Shown here piece after piece: positions 46,097-59,610 of a stretch of 64,000 nt of DNA. Both the position numbers and the translations under genes were made by a program. The stretch is from NCBI GenBank assembly GCA_009193035.1, contig SWDT01000453.1, forward strand, positions 62,001-126,000. The letters are read 5' to 3'. Within the stretch, counting starts at the first letter, position 1, and every line of letters starts with the position of its first letter. Under the pieces are notes generated by a model that worked only from the letters and a program-made list of their open reading frames with translations, did no database searches and was not told the DNA's origin. Source of the DNA: Halicephalobus mephisto (lineage: Eukaryota; Nematoda; Chromadorea; Rhabditida; Panagrolaimidae).

Positions 46097-47582
46097 TTAC
46101 TTTCCATAATAACCGCCATAAGGGTATCCCATTCCTGAAAAATTGAATTTTTATTTCTCATTTAAAAAAAATATTTAAATTTCTTTTTTATTAGGAAAAA
46201 AATTAAATTTTTTCTTTTTTTATTAAAAATATTTAAATTTTTTTTATTAAAAATATTTAAATTTCTTTTTTTTATTAAAAATATTCAAATTTCTTTTTTT
46301 ATTTTAAAAAATTAAGTCGAATAAAAATCAAAAAATACTACAGTAATCAATCTAGTCGGAATTATTAATTTTTTAAATTTTTTCGAAATTAAATTTGAAT
46401 AAAAAGACAAAATAAAAACTACAGTAATAAATCCACTCAGAACCTTCAAAGTTCGGAATTTTAATTTTTAATTTTCTGGATGATTTTGAATGGATAGATT
46501 ACTGTATTTTTTGGATTTATTTAATGATAGTTTTGAGATTACTGTATTTTTTGGAATTAATGATAGTTTTGAGGTTGCTGTATTTTTTGGATTTATTTAA
46601 TGATAGTTTTGAGGTTGCTGTGTGACTTACCGTATCCACCCATTCCGTAGCCTCCCATTCCATAGCCTCCGTAACCACCGTAGCCGTAGGGGTTATAGCC
46701 CATCATCCGACCGTATCCTCCCATGAATCGACGATGGTATCCCATCATTCCTGAAAATTGCCCAGATTACTGTATGTTGGGGTCGAGCTCGGAAGTTCCT
46801 AATCTAGGATATTTCATAACTCAATCCCAAACTTAACTAACCCTAAGGCTAAAACTGTTTTTCCGACCTGTCCGGTTGCAGTCCTAAGTCACCAGATCCG
46901 CAGCTTTGTGATGAACGGAAATCAAAACTAAGACCCAAAAAATCCTAATCTCACCAAGTACTGTAGAAACCTAACTTATCTATGTTGTAATTTTCGGAAT
47001 TTCTCAGTTATTATATTCAACAAATTTTATCTTCCCTAAACTCTCACTTTTTTGCATTTTCAAATCCCTAAACCCCTAAGCTCCCACACCCCTAAACCTC
47101 TCCATTTCTACATTCCTATACTCTTACATTTCTAAACCTCTCCATCCCTAAACTCCGAAACCCCTACACTCCCACACTACTACATCATTATATTTCTACA
47201 TTTCTAAACTCCTACACTTCTAAATTCCTACATCCTTATATATCTACATTTCTACATCCCTAAATCCCTACACTTCTAAACTCCTGCACCCTTATATCTC
47301 TACATTTCTACATCCTTAAACCCCTACACTTCTAAACTCCTGCACCCTTATATATCTACATTTCTACATCCCTAAATCCCTACGCTTCTAAATTCCTACA
47401 TCCTTATATCTCTACATTTCTACATTCTTACCTCTCCCCTTCCTATACTCCTAAATCTTTATGTTTTTACATTTCTGCACCCCTAAACCCCTATCCCTTA
47501 GGACCCTAGACTTACCCCATTGGGCGGTGGCAACTCCGATCAGGAGGGCCAGACAGAGGACGATCAAGACAATTTTGGACAT
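46097..47582 (-). CDS. Small secreted Gly/Tyr-rich peptide (YGGYG family, antimicrobial/neuropeptide-like)
   Basis: Three exons: 47582-47516, 46750-46631, 46134-46097; all junctions phase 1; 74 aa. The first exon encodes a signal peptide MSKIVLIVLCLALLIGVATA followed by QWG. The mature part is GMMGYHRRFMGGYGRMMGYN, then PYGYGGYGGYGMGGYGMGGYG and a C-terminal GMGYPYGGYYGK. This composition is that of nematode YGGY-type peptides, including the epidermal nlp-29/caenacin group and the glycine-rich secreted peptides. An epidermal antimicrobial role is inference by resemblance. A RR site (YHRRF) could allow processing. Intron 1 holds the strand-asymmetric pyrimidine tract. Confidence 0.82.
47040..47510. 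repeat. Strand-asymmetric pyrimidine/A tract, almost free of G, in the first intron of the YG-peptide gene
   Basis: About 470 bp of short units such as CTACATTTCTAAACTCC, TACATCCTTATATCTC and CCCTAAACCCCTA. The plus strand has only a handful of Gs, so the transcribed intron is rich in G, A and T with almost no C. Confidence 0.85.
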
Positions 47583-47999
47583 TTTTGAGAAGTCGTTAGA
47601 ATCTCGAATTCAAAACCTATTTTATACCCGTTTTTTCTTTGTCATCAATCATGGCAAAAAAAATTCCATTTGATTAAGAAATTATTTTATTAAACAAAAA
47701 AGCTAAAACTTGATTTTTTCTTTCTTTTACATCTTTGAACTCGTCGTGAGTGCTCTAAGTGATGTACCGACGTAAAATTTAAAAAATGAAATTGATGATG
47801 AAAGACAAAAACAACTTTGATCTGGAGACGTCAATCTTGTTCGTCAAATAAAGAATCAAAGATTTGAATCATTTTAATTTTTTTAGTTTTAAATTAAATA
47901 AAAAAACAGAATTCATGTGGAAATTAATTTTTAAATTATGTTATTGTGTAAAATATAAAATAAATTCCGAAAAAAAATTATTTAAAAATTTTTGGGATT
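47583..47999. other. Upstream region of the YG-peptide gene
   Basis: AT-rich, with GACAAAAACAACTTTG and TCGTCGTGAG stretches. I see no defined promoter element or other gene. Confidence 0.4.
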
Positions 48000-48545
48000 T
48001 TCCAATCGAGACAAATAGTTTTTTTAGATTCTAAAAATTTTCCACTCGAGACCGAAAATTATACTTTTTTTTAATTGTAAAAACTTTCCACTCGACACCG
48101 AAAATTATACTTTTTTTAAATTTTAAAAATTTTCCACTCGAGACCGAAAATTATACTTTTTTTAAATTTTAAAAATTTTCCACTCGAGACAAATAGTTTT
48201 ACTTTTTTTAATTTTGAAAATTTTCCACTCAAGACCGAAAGTTATACTTTTTTTTAATTTTAAAAACTTTCCAATCGAGACCGAAAATTATAGTTTTATA
48301 AATTTTGAAAATTTTCCATTCGAGACCGAAAGTTATACTTTTTTTTAAATTTGTCTTGACATGATTTTTTTGGAACTTTCCAGTCGAGACCGAGAGTTAT
48401 ACTTTTTTAAATTTTAAAAACTTTCCAATCGAGACAAATAGTTTTTTTAGATCCTAAAAATTTTCCGCTCGAGACCGAAAGTTATACTTTTTTTTAATTT
48501 TAAAAATTCTCCACTTGAGACCGAGAGTTATACTTTTCTGAAAGT
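48000..48545. repeat. ~55-bp tandem repeat, about ten copies (CTCGAGACCGAAAATTATAC type)
   Basis: The unit is TTTTTTTAATTTTAAAAATT, TTCCACTCGAGACCGAAAAT, TATAC. Variants alternate between CCGAAAATTATAC and AAATAGTTTTT. Confidence 0.85.
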
Positions 48546-48779
48546 AAGTAAAAATTTTTTTATCCGAATTCTGGTGACTTCAGAAGACAACGTCAAAAAA
48601 ATACTTTTCTGATTTTGCTTGATTATTGTTCGCTTCAGAAGGCATACTAAATTCTGATTCGTCTTCAGATGCTAGAATCTGAAGTGGAATAAAAGAAAGC
48701 AAAATCAAAAAATGAAGATTGTTTTCGAAATAAATTCCTGACAACGTCTTCTAAAATCACTAAAAATTTTAAAAAATTC

Positions 48780-49450
48780 TAATTGTCATTTCGAATTTTG
48801 ATAGTCAACTTCGATTTCGAACATGTATTATCAACTTCAATTTTGAATTTTGATAGTCAACTTTGATTTCTAAATTTGATTTCGAACATGTATTATCAAC
48901 TTCGATTTTGAATTTCTATTTTGAATTTTGATAGTCAACTTCAATTTCTAAATTTGATTTCGAATATGTATTATCAACTTCGATTTTGAATTTCTATTTT
49001 GAAATTTGACGGTCAACTTTGATTTCTAAATTTAATAGTCAACTTCGACCTCAAACTCTGATGGTCAACTTCGATTTCTAATTCCGATTTCGAACTTTGA
49101 CTATCAACTTTGATTTTGAACCTCGACTTCGAAATTTAACTGTCAACTTTGATGTCGAACTTTGACTGTAAACTTCGACCTCAAAATTTAATGGTCAACT
49201 CCGATTTCGAACTTTGACTATCAACTTTGATTTTGAACCTCGACTTTGAAATTTAACTGTCAACTTTAATGTTGAACTTCGACCTCAAACTCCGATTTCG
49301 AACTTGAACTATCAAATTCCGACTTCGAATTTTGAACTTAACTATCAACTTTAATTTTAAATTTAAATTTCGAAATTTAACTGTCAATTTTAATTTTTAA
49401 CTTCAATGATCAACTTCGTTTTCAAATTTCAACTTTTATTTTAAATAAAA
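48780..49450. repeat. Short-period array of TCAACTTCGATTTCGAA-type units
   Basis: About 650 bp of permuted 12- to 18-bp words (GGTCAACTTCGATTTC, GAACTTTGACTATCAACTTT). The period is irregular because units have been added and lost. Confidence 0.8.
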
Positions 49451-49849
49451 TTAAATACAAATTTTTCAAATAAATTTTTTCAGATTGTTTCAAAACGAAA
49501 AAAATTAAATTTCGAATTTTAATTATTATTTTAAATAAAATAGAAATTTTTTAATAAAATTTTTTTCAAATTATGTCTCAACAAGAAAAAATTAAATTTT
49601 AAACTTTAATATTTTAGATGAATAAAAACAGAATTTTTGATGATAAAGATTTTGAAAAATTTTCTGACGTGAAAAATTTTATTTTTAATTTTGAACTCTC
49701 ATCGTCAATTTAGGTCAATTCAAGTACATATTCCCATTTCATTGATCATCAATGTTTTATTTTCCAACTTATCCCCTTAGGGTAAGTAGTAATCTGACGA
49801 CCAAAGATCCGTGAAAATGAACAAAAATGATCAATTTTCTGACTTCGTT

Positions 49850-50170
49850 GTTACGTTTTATCAAAATTAAAATTAAAAATTAAAATTAAAAATTAAAATT
49901 TAAAGTTGAAAATTAAAAATCAAAATTGAAAATTAAAATTTAAAGTTGAAAACTAAAATTTAAATTTAAATTTAAAATTAAAATTAAAATTAAAAATTAA
50001 AATTTAAAGTTTAAAATTAAAATTTAAAATTAAAGTTAAAAATTTAAATTTAAAGTTGAAAATTTAAATTAAAATCAAAATTAAAATTAAAGTTGAGAAT
50101 TAAAATTTAAATTGAAAACTAAAGTTGAAAATTAAAGTTAAAAATTCAAAATTTAAATTCAAAATTCAAA
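49850..50170. repeat. AAAATTAAAATTTAAAGTTG simple array
   Basis: About 320 bp of five- to seven-base A/T words with occasional G. No feature. Confidence 0.85.
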
Positions 50171-50629
50171 ATTAAAATTTTTTATTTTTAAAAACAATTT
50201 ATGAATCATGTTTGAATTGTAAAATTTACTTAAAATTCAATTATTAATTTAGACAAAATTGATTTTTAAAATAGAAAAAAATTATAAATGTTTTTTAAAA
50301 TGGAAAATTTGAATTTCGACTTCGAATTTCAAGTTTTGACTTTGATGATACCGTAACCAGCGCTTCTTATTGTCAAAATCAGAATTCAAAATTCAAAGTC
50401 GAAATTCTAATTTTTCGCGTTAAGACATATTTGTAAATTTTTCTTACTGTAAAATTTTCTTTCATTTAAGTTGATAAAATCGGATATCTGGATTTTTGGA
50501 ATAAAAATTATTTATAAATCGTGTCTTCATACGAAAAATTCGAAATTATAATTTTTCGTTCTAAGACAACATTTTGAGATTTTTATAATTCAAAAATTAT
50601 ACCTTAGGATAAAAAGTCCAAATTTCAGA

Positions 50630-51015
50630 AGTCATGTCCCAGCGTGAAAAATCTGAATTTTAGAAATTGTGTCTGAACGCAAAAATTCTGAATTTCAGAG
50701 ATCGTATTTCGGCACGAAGGATCTGAATTTCAAAAATCATGTCCCAGCACGAAAAGTCTGAATTTTGAGAACTGTGTCCCAGCGCGAAAAGTCTGAATTT
50801 TGAAAATTGTGTCCCAGCACGAAAAGTTGAAATTTTGGGAATTGTGTCCCAGCGCGAAAAGTCCAAATTTCAAAAATCATGTCCCAACACGAAAAGTTGA
50901 AATTTTGAGAATTGTGTCCCAGCGCGAAAAGTCTGAATTTTGGGAATTGTGTCCCAGCGCGAAAAGTTTAAATTTCAAAAATCATGTCCCAGCGCGAAAA
51001 GTCCAAATTTTGACT
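50630..51015. repeat. 35-bp minisatellite, about eleven copies (GTCCCAGCGCGAAAAGTCTG)
   Basis: The unit is GTCCCAGCGCGAAAAGTCTG plus AATTTTGAAAATTGT. A frame can be read through on both strands because 35 and the stop-free words allow it, but no gene is implied. It ends about 250 bp before the basic peptide gene. Confidence 0.9.
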
Positions 51016-51208
51016 TTGAACTCTGATTGTTAACTTTGATAAAATGAAGTAAAATTCATTGCAGATGAAAACGCAGAATTTTGAGTTTATTTTTATCATT
51101 CTAAATCAAAAACCGATTTTTCCGGGAAAAATAACGCCTTAAGGGATTTGGAATTTACAGGCGGAGATAGGTTTCTATAACGGAATCCAACCCGCCTTCT
51201 GATGGGGA

Positions 51209-51217
51209 TATTTAAAA
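51209..51217 (+). promoter_or_regulatory. TATA-like box of the basic secreted peptide gene
   Basis: TATTTAAAA lies 47 bases before the ATG at 51264, a normal distance for a highly expressed secreted product. Upstream, at 51160-51175, is GGCGGAGATAGG with a GATA core. Confidence 0.5.
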
Positions 51218-51263
51218 ACAGAAAATTTCAAGAAAAAACATCAATTTTCCGACTTTAAAAAAA

Positions 51264-52442
51264 ATGAAATTTTTCGTTTTTTTCGCTGTTCTTCTGGCTT
51301 TCGTCCTCGTCGTCGCTGCTGTCGATGAGAAGCCCTCCGGGGCTGTGGCCGAAAACAGCAAAGCCGTGGCTTCTGGAGTCGTAAGTGTTAACTTAAAAAA
51401 TCTTCTTGTGGGATTAATATTCCAATTCTGTAGTCAGAACCAGAACTGTCAATTTTCGAACTTTCAAATCGAACTTTGAAGTCCGAAAATCGAAGAATCC
51501 GAAAACTCGACAGCTCTGGTTAAAAATGAACAAAAAGCGCTTACAATACAGTATTCAGACCGGTAGATTCTGAATCTGCAATCAGAATTAGTGGTTGATT
51601 TTCAGATTTCTGGATTCTGAGTAAAACAACACTTGTATTTAGAATATTCATATCCCTAACATTCATCTTCCAATTTTAAAGTTAAAAATGAACAAAAAAC
51701 GCTTATACTAGGGTAATCAGATCCGTAGTTTCTGAATCTGCAATCAAAACTAAAAACTAGCCTTCAGATTCCTGGATTCTGAGTAAAACAATCCTTGTAT
51801 TTAGAACATTTATATCCCTAACATTCATCTTCCAATTTTAAGGTTAAAAATGAACAAAAAGCGCTTATACTAGGATAATCAGATCCGTAGTTTCTGAATC
51901 TGCAATCAAAACTAAAGACCAGCCTTCATATTCCTGGATTCTGAGTAAAACGATCCTTGTATTTAGAACATTTATATCCTTAACATTCATCTTCCAATTT
52001 TAAAGTTAAAAATGAACAAAAGCGCTTATACTAGGGTAATCAGATCCGTAGTTTCTGAATCTGCAATCAAAACTAAAAACTAGCCTTCAGATTCCTGGAT
52101 TCAGATGACTAATCTTCAATTCTAGGAACATCTAAAATTTCATTGCGAAATTTCATAGAAAAACGAAAATCTGTCCAGAATAACTTTTAAAACTCCTCAT
52201 AAAAACAAAAACTTATTTAAGATATTTTTAATTTTAAATTTAAACTGCAAAAATTGGAATACAAATGTTTGAAGATGTTTAAAATTTATGATTTTTTATG
52301 ATTTATTTTTAAGGTGAACATTGGAGAATCCAAGGACAAGAAAGCCGTCCGTAAAGCCAAACGTGGCCGCAAGGGACGTCGTGGAGGCAAAGGAAGAAGA
52401 CGCCCGAAGGCAGGCCACGCCAAGAAACCCAAGACCCAATAG
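51264..52442 (+). CDS. Small secreted, very basic peptide precursor (unrecognised)
   Basis: Two exons: 51264-51380 and 52314-52442; 81 aa. The first about 20 residues (MKFFVFFAVLLAFVLVVAAV) are a clear signal peptide. A short acidic/Ser spacer (DEKPSGAVAENSKAVASGV) follows. The C-terminal half is strongly cationic (KKAVRKAKRGRKGRRGGKGR then RRPKAGHAKKPKTQ), with possible dibasic cleavage sites. I do not recognise the family; a cationic antimicrobial or nucleic-acid-binding secreted peptide is a guess from composition. Codons here are GC-richer than the surroundings, as in highly expressed genes. A TATA-like box precedes it and AATAAA lies 84 bases after the stop. The intron is mostly a four-copy tandem array. 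Confidence 0.8.
51520..52125. repeat. 162-bp tandem repeat, about four copies, in the basic peptide intron
   Basis: AAAAATGAACAAAAA recurs at 51523, 51684, 51846 and 52008. Each unit has CGCTTATACTAGGGTAATCA, GTTTCTGAATCTGCAATCAA, and TTCCTGGATTCTGAGTAAAA. It shares the GATTCTGAATC / TCCTGGATTC wording with the array in the TWK gene. Confidence 0.9.
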
Positions 52443-52525
52443 GAACCCCGTCCCCCGGACCTGCCTAAATAACCTTTTTTAATTTTCGATCATTCCTGTG
52501 AAATTTAACATCTCGTTTTTTGTGC

Positions 52526-52531
52526 AATAAA
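52526..52531 (+). terminator. Polyadenylation signal of the basic peptide gene
   Basis: AATAAA 84 bases after the stop codon, followed by a G/T-rich stretch. Confidence 0.7.
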
Positions 52532-52744
52532 GGGTTATTTTTAGAGTTTCTAAAAAGACAATTCATCTTCAGGGATACGGTAGAACTGTAATTTTTAACA
52601 AATTCCGGACAGTCCGTGTTTTTGGAAGTTGTCTGTCGTGGATCTAGAGTGATTTTTTTTCTTTTTTCTCTGGCCCAAATTCGTCAACAGTTCGCTCAGT
52701 CTAGAGATATTTGTTATTTACAAAAATAAAAAAATCCGAAATCG

Positions 52745-53100
52745 CAAAAATAAATATTGTTGGATCGGGCATTATCTATTTGAATGGAAGGTTGTATAAC
52801 TTTGGTCCCGAAGGGAAATATCCTGAGAACTAACGAAAAATGTACGATTGTGGATTGGCGGGAATTTAAAATTGCGCAATATTTTTGATAAAGTTGTGAT
52901 TTATCTCGTGCCCTTGACCTCCAGAAAATTATTTCCACATATTTTCGTCTACACACGGATCCAGATTCCCCAGCGGCGATCCAACAAATATGCTACGGAA
53001 TATTGTGTACCGTATGCTGGGACTTCTGAGTACCTGTGAATTTGGGAAGTTCCGTCAAATCCGATCACTGAGAACATCTTTTATCTTTTATGCACGCAAC
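52745..53100. repeat. Dispersed repeat fragments, related to 60440-60690 and to the SINE tail
   Basis: TTGTTGGATCGGGCATTATC and TGGTCCCGAAGGGAAATATC occur inverted at 60530-60640. At 53038-53090 a stretch TTGGGAAGTTCCGTCAAATC matches the 3' part of the SINE-like element at 42070. It seems to be a mosaic of mobile-element pieces. Confidence 0.55.
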
Positions 53101-53261
53101 ATGCGGAGGTTGTGCACCACATATGGCCCACATTATCCACGATGTGTTAAATGTTTACAAATAGTCCCGTGTACAACCTTCGATTTCAGAAGACAGAGGG
53201 CTCTGGATCTCACATGACTACTGTAGGAGTCCCTAAAACCACCGAATAATATAATCCTAAA

Positions 53262-53560
53262 AAATTAAAAAATTATCACCACAGAAATCCAAATTTAAGT
53301 TACTGTAGTTTCTAAGAAGTTCTAAAAATTATTTTTGAGATAATTTCGTGAAAAATTCATTTTTGGTTTTTTATATATAAATAATTTAGAAATCATCTAA
53401 AATTAAAAAATTATCACCACAGAAATTTAAATTTAAATTACTGTAGTTTCTAAGAAGTTCTTAAAATTATTTTTGAGACAATTTCGTAAAAAATTCATTT
53501 TTGGTTTTTACAATATATAACTGATTACGAAATAACTACCAAGAAACCAAACTTATTTCT
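53262..53560. repeat. ~124-bp direct duplication
   Basis: The segment AAATTATCACCACAGAAAT, AGTTACTGTAGTTTCTAAGA, ATTCATTTTTGGTTTTT occurs twice. The wording resembles the repeats at 14.3 kb and 61.3 kb. Confidence 0.75.
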
Positions 53561-55755
<2,195 letters not shown>

Positions 55756-55958
55756 TATATGTTATCGATATCTTTTCTTGAGTGACGAAGATCACTTGTA
55801 CCACAGTTGTTGATTATGGAGAAAAATGAATAGTTTGCTTATTAAATCTCTGAAGGTATTGGTGTTTTTAAAGTTGAAATTGAAGGTTTTTGAAAATTAA
55901 TCCTAAATTTTGTTCATCATTGAAATTTATAATTTGATTGATTTATTTTTCGATTGAA

Positions 55959-57729
55959 CTAAGCAAAAGCAAAACAAGTTACATTTCCTCTGGTTGTTTC
56001 GCAATATTTTTCAGCATATATTGAATAACTAAAATCCCCTACGGCACAGAAAACATCTAACTTTAATCCTTCAAATGCGAGTTCTGTAGCTTTTCTAACA
56101 AGTCGTTTTGAAACAGATATATCTGATACAATTGATTTAGCCATAATTTTTGCTAATTTTTCATTATTGCAAGCAGTTGAAGTAGCGAATTCTTTAGGAA
56201 CATTAGGAGCACTGAATTGTCTCAATCGTCGATGCTGAAATTTAAAATTAATTAAAATATATTTAAAATAAATAAATAGATAAATAAAATTTAAAAACTA
56301 ATTTTACGGAATTTTTGAAAATTTTTAGGATCGTCGTAAAAAAGAGCGAGTGAGGCAGCGCGAGTCGACTTTGGTGCCAAATTACCAGATTTGCCATTTT
56401 TATACTTTTGCGCATTTTTGGCGGGAATTTGAAAATTTCAAAACTCAGAATCATTGCAAAATCCTAAAAAAACTAACGATTTACCCAAAAATAAAAAGTC
56501 GATTTCGTAATATATTGTCATTTTTGTAATACTTTCTCATTTTGCGCGGGAATTCAAAAAATAAAAGTTTTTGCGAAATTATTTACGGATTTTCAGAATT
56601 TGGATTTTTAGGATTGTTATGGAAGAGAACGCGAGTGAGGACAGAGCGAGTCGATTTCGACGGTTAATTGCCAGATTTATTATTTTTCTGCTTTCACTTG
56701 TTCCTTGCATGAGAATTCACAAATGCATTATTAAAAAAAATCAAAAATGAAACTTTTTGCGGAATTACTTTATGCAGATTTTAGGTACAAGGAAAAGAGC
56801 GAGTAAAGGTAAGGCGAGTCGATTTTAACAAAGTTACCAGTTTTACTATTTTTTATTTTTATATAACTGGCATTGTCTGCGCGGGAATTCAAATATTATA
56901 AAAATTCAGAAAAATCAAAGTTTTTATGGAGTTATTTCGGTTTTTCAAATTTAGGTAAAAAGAAGAAAGAGCGAGTGGAAAACAGCGCGAGTCATTTCAG
57001 CAAGTTACCAGTTTTACCATTTTTTTATTTCCACACGACTCGCACCGTCTGCGCGGGAATTCAAAAATTATATCACTTTTTCTTCAATTTCGGTATTAAA
57101 TGTAAGAAAATATTAATTACCCTGAGGTTTTTGAGGGCCAGAAATCTTCGTTTGTAGATGTCGAGGGGAGTGAGTTCTTTGGAAGTCGCCGAAACGTCCG
57201 CGAATTTCAGATTTGTGTTGATGGAGTTGTCGTCGTAGAAGTCTTTTTCGGCGGGATCTGTAATTTGAAAATATACATTTAAATATTTAAAAAATTCGGG
57301 AAAATAGACGAGATTCGGAAGGGCTAACAAACCATGATAACTACCGGGCGGGGGCGAGGACTTCACGGGCCCTCTGGCGGTGGGGCTGATGTAGCCGTCG
57401 AGTCTTCCACCGGATACGGTACCTCCTGGAACTGCGTAACTTCCAGTGTTCGGAGTGACTACGGGATGATGAATTGTGCCGATTACTGATGCTGGTCCTG
57501 ACACGACGTAACTTCCACCACTGGATACGGTATTTGGTCTGGTGTACCCTCCGGCGGTGTAGTAGGTTCCTCCGCCACCCGCTCCACAGGGACTCCCGCA
57601 GCTGGGGGCCGGGGCACACGGGGCGCAGGACTGTCCGCAGCTACACCCACCCCCGCCCCCGAAGAATATCCCATTTACTTTTATTAATAAAAATAAAAAT
57701 AAAAATAAAAAATTAATGATTTTGAACAT
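55959..57729 (-). CDS. Ground-like (GRL) secreted hedgehog-related protein
   Basis: Nematode hedgehog-related family protein with a C-terminal ground-like domain, usually secreted by epidermis and glia and linked to cuticle formation. Three exons: 57729-57333, 57257-57121, 56234-55959; 269 aa. Signal peptide MFKIINFLFLFLFLLIKVNG, then a Gly/Cys-rich part (GGGGGCSCGQSCAPCAPAP and a GGY/GGT region to about residue 130), a linker DPAEKDFYDDNSINTNLKFA, and the ground-like domain with CNNEKLAKIMAKSIVSDISV, a conserved Cys in LDVFCAVGDFSYSIYAEKYC and the terminal GNVTCFAFA. The second intron carries the CGCGAGTC-type repeat array. Which grl orthologue it is cannot be told. Confidence 0.9.
56330..57065 (+). 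repeat. ~160-280-bp tandem array with GCGCGGGAATTC and GAGCGAGT words in the grl intron
   Basis: Four diverged units start near AAAAGAGCGAGT or AAAGAGCGAGT (about 56341, 56631, 56794, 56966). Each has CGCGAGTC or GCGAGTCGATTT, AAATTACCAGATTT-like text and GCGCGGGAATTCAAA. An inverted single copy lies at 62140-62350, nearly identical to the last unit. Confidence 0.8.
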
Positions 57730-58105
57730 TTTTAGTAAAAATAGGGAAATTCAAAAAGTCGGATTTTCTGGAATTTGAAAGATGATCCGGCCGAAATCAG
57801 AGCAATCCAAGTTTGAAGAATTCCCTCCGACCAAAGTGCGGAACCGTTTTGACTGGATTTTTCACGGAATATCTGGCGGTCACTTGAATCCAAAAGCGAA
57901 AGTCTCCAATTTACGCAATTTCCAATCGGCTTCTGGTTTTCTGGATTCATTGCGTAATTTGGCCAGAAATAAATCCGACACTACTTTGAAAAAAACCTGA
58001 AAGTAAATCAAAAATTCATTTCGATTATCTTCACGGTAATTACCCTACTTCCAGGACATTCCGAAAATGACAAAAACTATAGTTACATTATTGTAAAAAA
58101 ACGAA
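57730..58105. other. Upstream region of the ground-like gene
   Basis: A moderately GC-rich stretch at 57780-57990 has a 72-codon frame on each strand (plus: MIRPKSEQSKFEEFPPTKVR...; minus: MNPENQKPIGNCVNWRLSLL...). Neither has recognisable motifs or splice partners. It may be promoter sequence or an unrecognised short gene. Confidence 0.35.
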
Positions 58106-58109
58106 ACAA

Positions 58110-58520
58110 AAAATTTGCAAAATTGTCTCAACACGAATTTTGGAACGTTTTAGAATTTTAAAATCGTACTGTAAAAAGTAGAATTTCTTTAAATTTATCT
58201 CGACATGAATTTCGGAACTTTTTAGAATCCTAAAATCGTACTGTAAAAAGTAGAATTTCTTTTAATTTATCTCAACACGAATTTTTGAACTTTTTAGAAC
58301 CCTAAAATCGTACTGTAAAAAGTGAAATTTCTTTTAATTTATCTCAACACGAATTTCGAAACTTTTTAGAATCCTAAAATCGTACTGTAAAAAGTGAAAT
58401 TTTTCGAAATTGTCTCAACACGAATTATGGAACTTTTTAGAATCCTAAAATCATACTGTAAAAAGTGAAATTTTTTGAAATTGTCTCAACACGAATTTTT
58501 GAACTTTTTAGAAAATCTTA
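58110..58520. repeat. ~82-bp tandem repeat, five to six copies (TCTCAACACGAATTTTGGAA)
   Basis: The unit is TCTCAACACGAATTTTGGAA, CTTTTTAGAATCCTAAAATC, GTACTGTAAAAAGT. It shares its first words with the end of the 24.7-25.3 kb array. Confidence 0.9.
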
Positions 58521-58739
58521 ATCTTCAGATATTACCAACCAAACTTTTTTGAAGATTTTGGAAGGCTCTAGAATCTTCTGTAAAATTTTTGAAAATTTCT
58601 GAATTTGCCGATTTTTAGAATTCAAAATTTTCTATGAAATTTCATAATATTCCATAATCCTCTACAGAATTCCAGAATTATCTATAACTTTCCCAAAAAA
58701 TCAATTAATCCTCTTAATCTTCAAAATTAGGCCATTATT

Positions 58740-59155
58740 TTTATTTTTTTAACTTTCGCTTCGAAACCAACTTTTTCAAAACTTTCTTTTCAAGAGTCGT
58801 TTTTTAAAAATTTTCTTTTTAAGACCAATTTTTTTAAAATTTTCTTTTTAAATTTGATTTTTTAAACTTTCGTTTCGAAACTAATTTTAAAGAAAAATAT
58901 TCGTTTTGAGATCGATTTTTAAAAAATTTTCTTTTCAAAACCGATTTTTTAAATTTTTGTTTTAAAATCAATTTTTTTTTAAATTTTCTTTTTAAAATCG
59001 GTTTTTAAAATTTTTGTTTTAAAATCAAATTTTTTTAAAATTTTCTTTTTAAAATCGATTTTTTAAATTTTTGTTTTAAAATCGATTTTTTTAAAAATTT
59101 TTGTTTTAAAATCAATTTTTTTTAAAATTTTCTTTTTAAAATCGATTTTTTAAAT
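58740..59155. repeat. Short-period TTTTAAAATCGATTTTTTAA array
   Basis: About 30- to 45-bp units with AAAATCGATTTTTT and TTTTCTTTTTAAAA. No feature otherwise. Confidence 0.8.
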
Positions 59156-59189
59156 AAAAATGATTTATTTAAGATTCTTAAACATTGAA

Positions 59190-59375
59190 AATGTTTCTTC
59201 CGGAATCGCTATATTGTGTTGTTATTGTCCATTTACCAGTCATAACTAAGGAATGGCGCTAATCGGGGCACATGGATCGGTCCAACGAACATTGCCCGGT
59301 TAATCCGCTTTTTCTTTTTTTCGACACAATTATTGTAGTCCAACATCCTTTAACAACAGATCTGCACCCACGAAA
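59190..59375. other. GC-rich non-coding island upstream of the acyltransferase gene
   Basis: About 180 bp with GGAATGGCGCTAATCGGGGC and GGTCCAACGAACATTGCCCG. No long open frame. Its position 230-420 bp before the ATG fits a promoter or an ncRNA gene. I do not recognise a known RNA. Confidence 0.3.
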
Positions 59376-59610
59376 CTTCAAAAAAAAGCAAAAAAAAATA
59401 AAGAATTTTAAAAATTAAATTTTATTTTAAAAATTGTTAAAAATTACGGTATATATAAAATGAAAATTTTTTTGAGACAGAACTTTAAGCTGATTTAAAA
59501 TTTCAAGGGTGTTACTTGTTAATCTTTTCTCGCTCCGTTATCAGAATCCTGATTCTTTTCGACTTTTTTGAAGATTGTGTAATATTCCAATTTTCCGTTT
59601 TCAACCAAAA

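Noticed and set aside
47060..47130. Plant-type telomere repeat (CCCTAAA)
   Set aside because: CCCTAAACCC occurs only as part of a varied pyrimidine/A tract, not as a regular heptamer array.
50660..51033. Repeat-encoded proteins on both strands
   Set aside because: Frames arise from the 35-bp minisatellite and follow its unit; no start or splice context.
57781..58000. 72-codon frames on both strands upstream of the ground-like gene
   Set aside because: Overlapping frames, no motif, no splice sites; promoter sequence is as likely.
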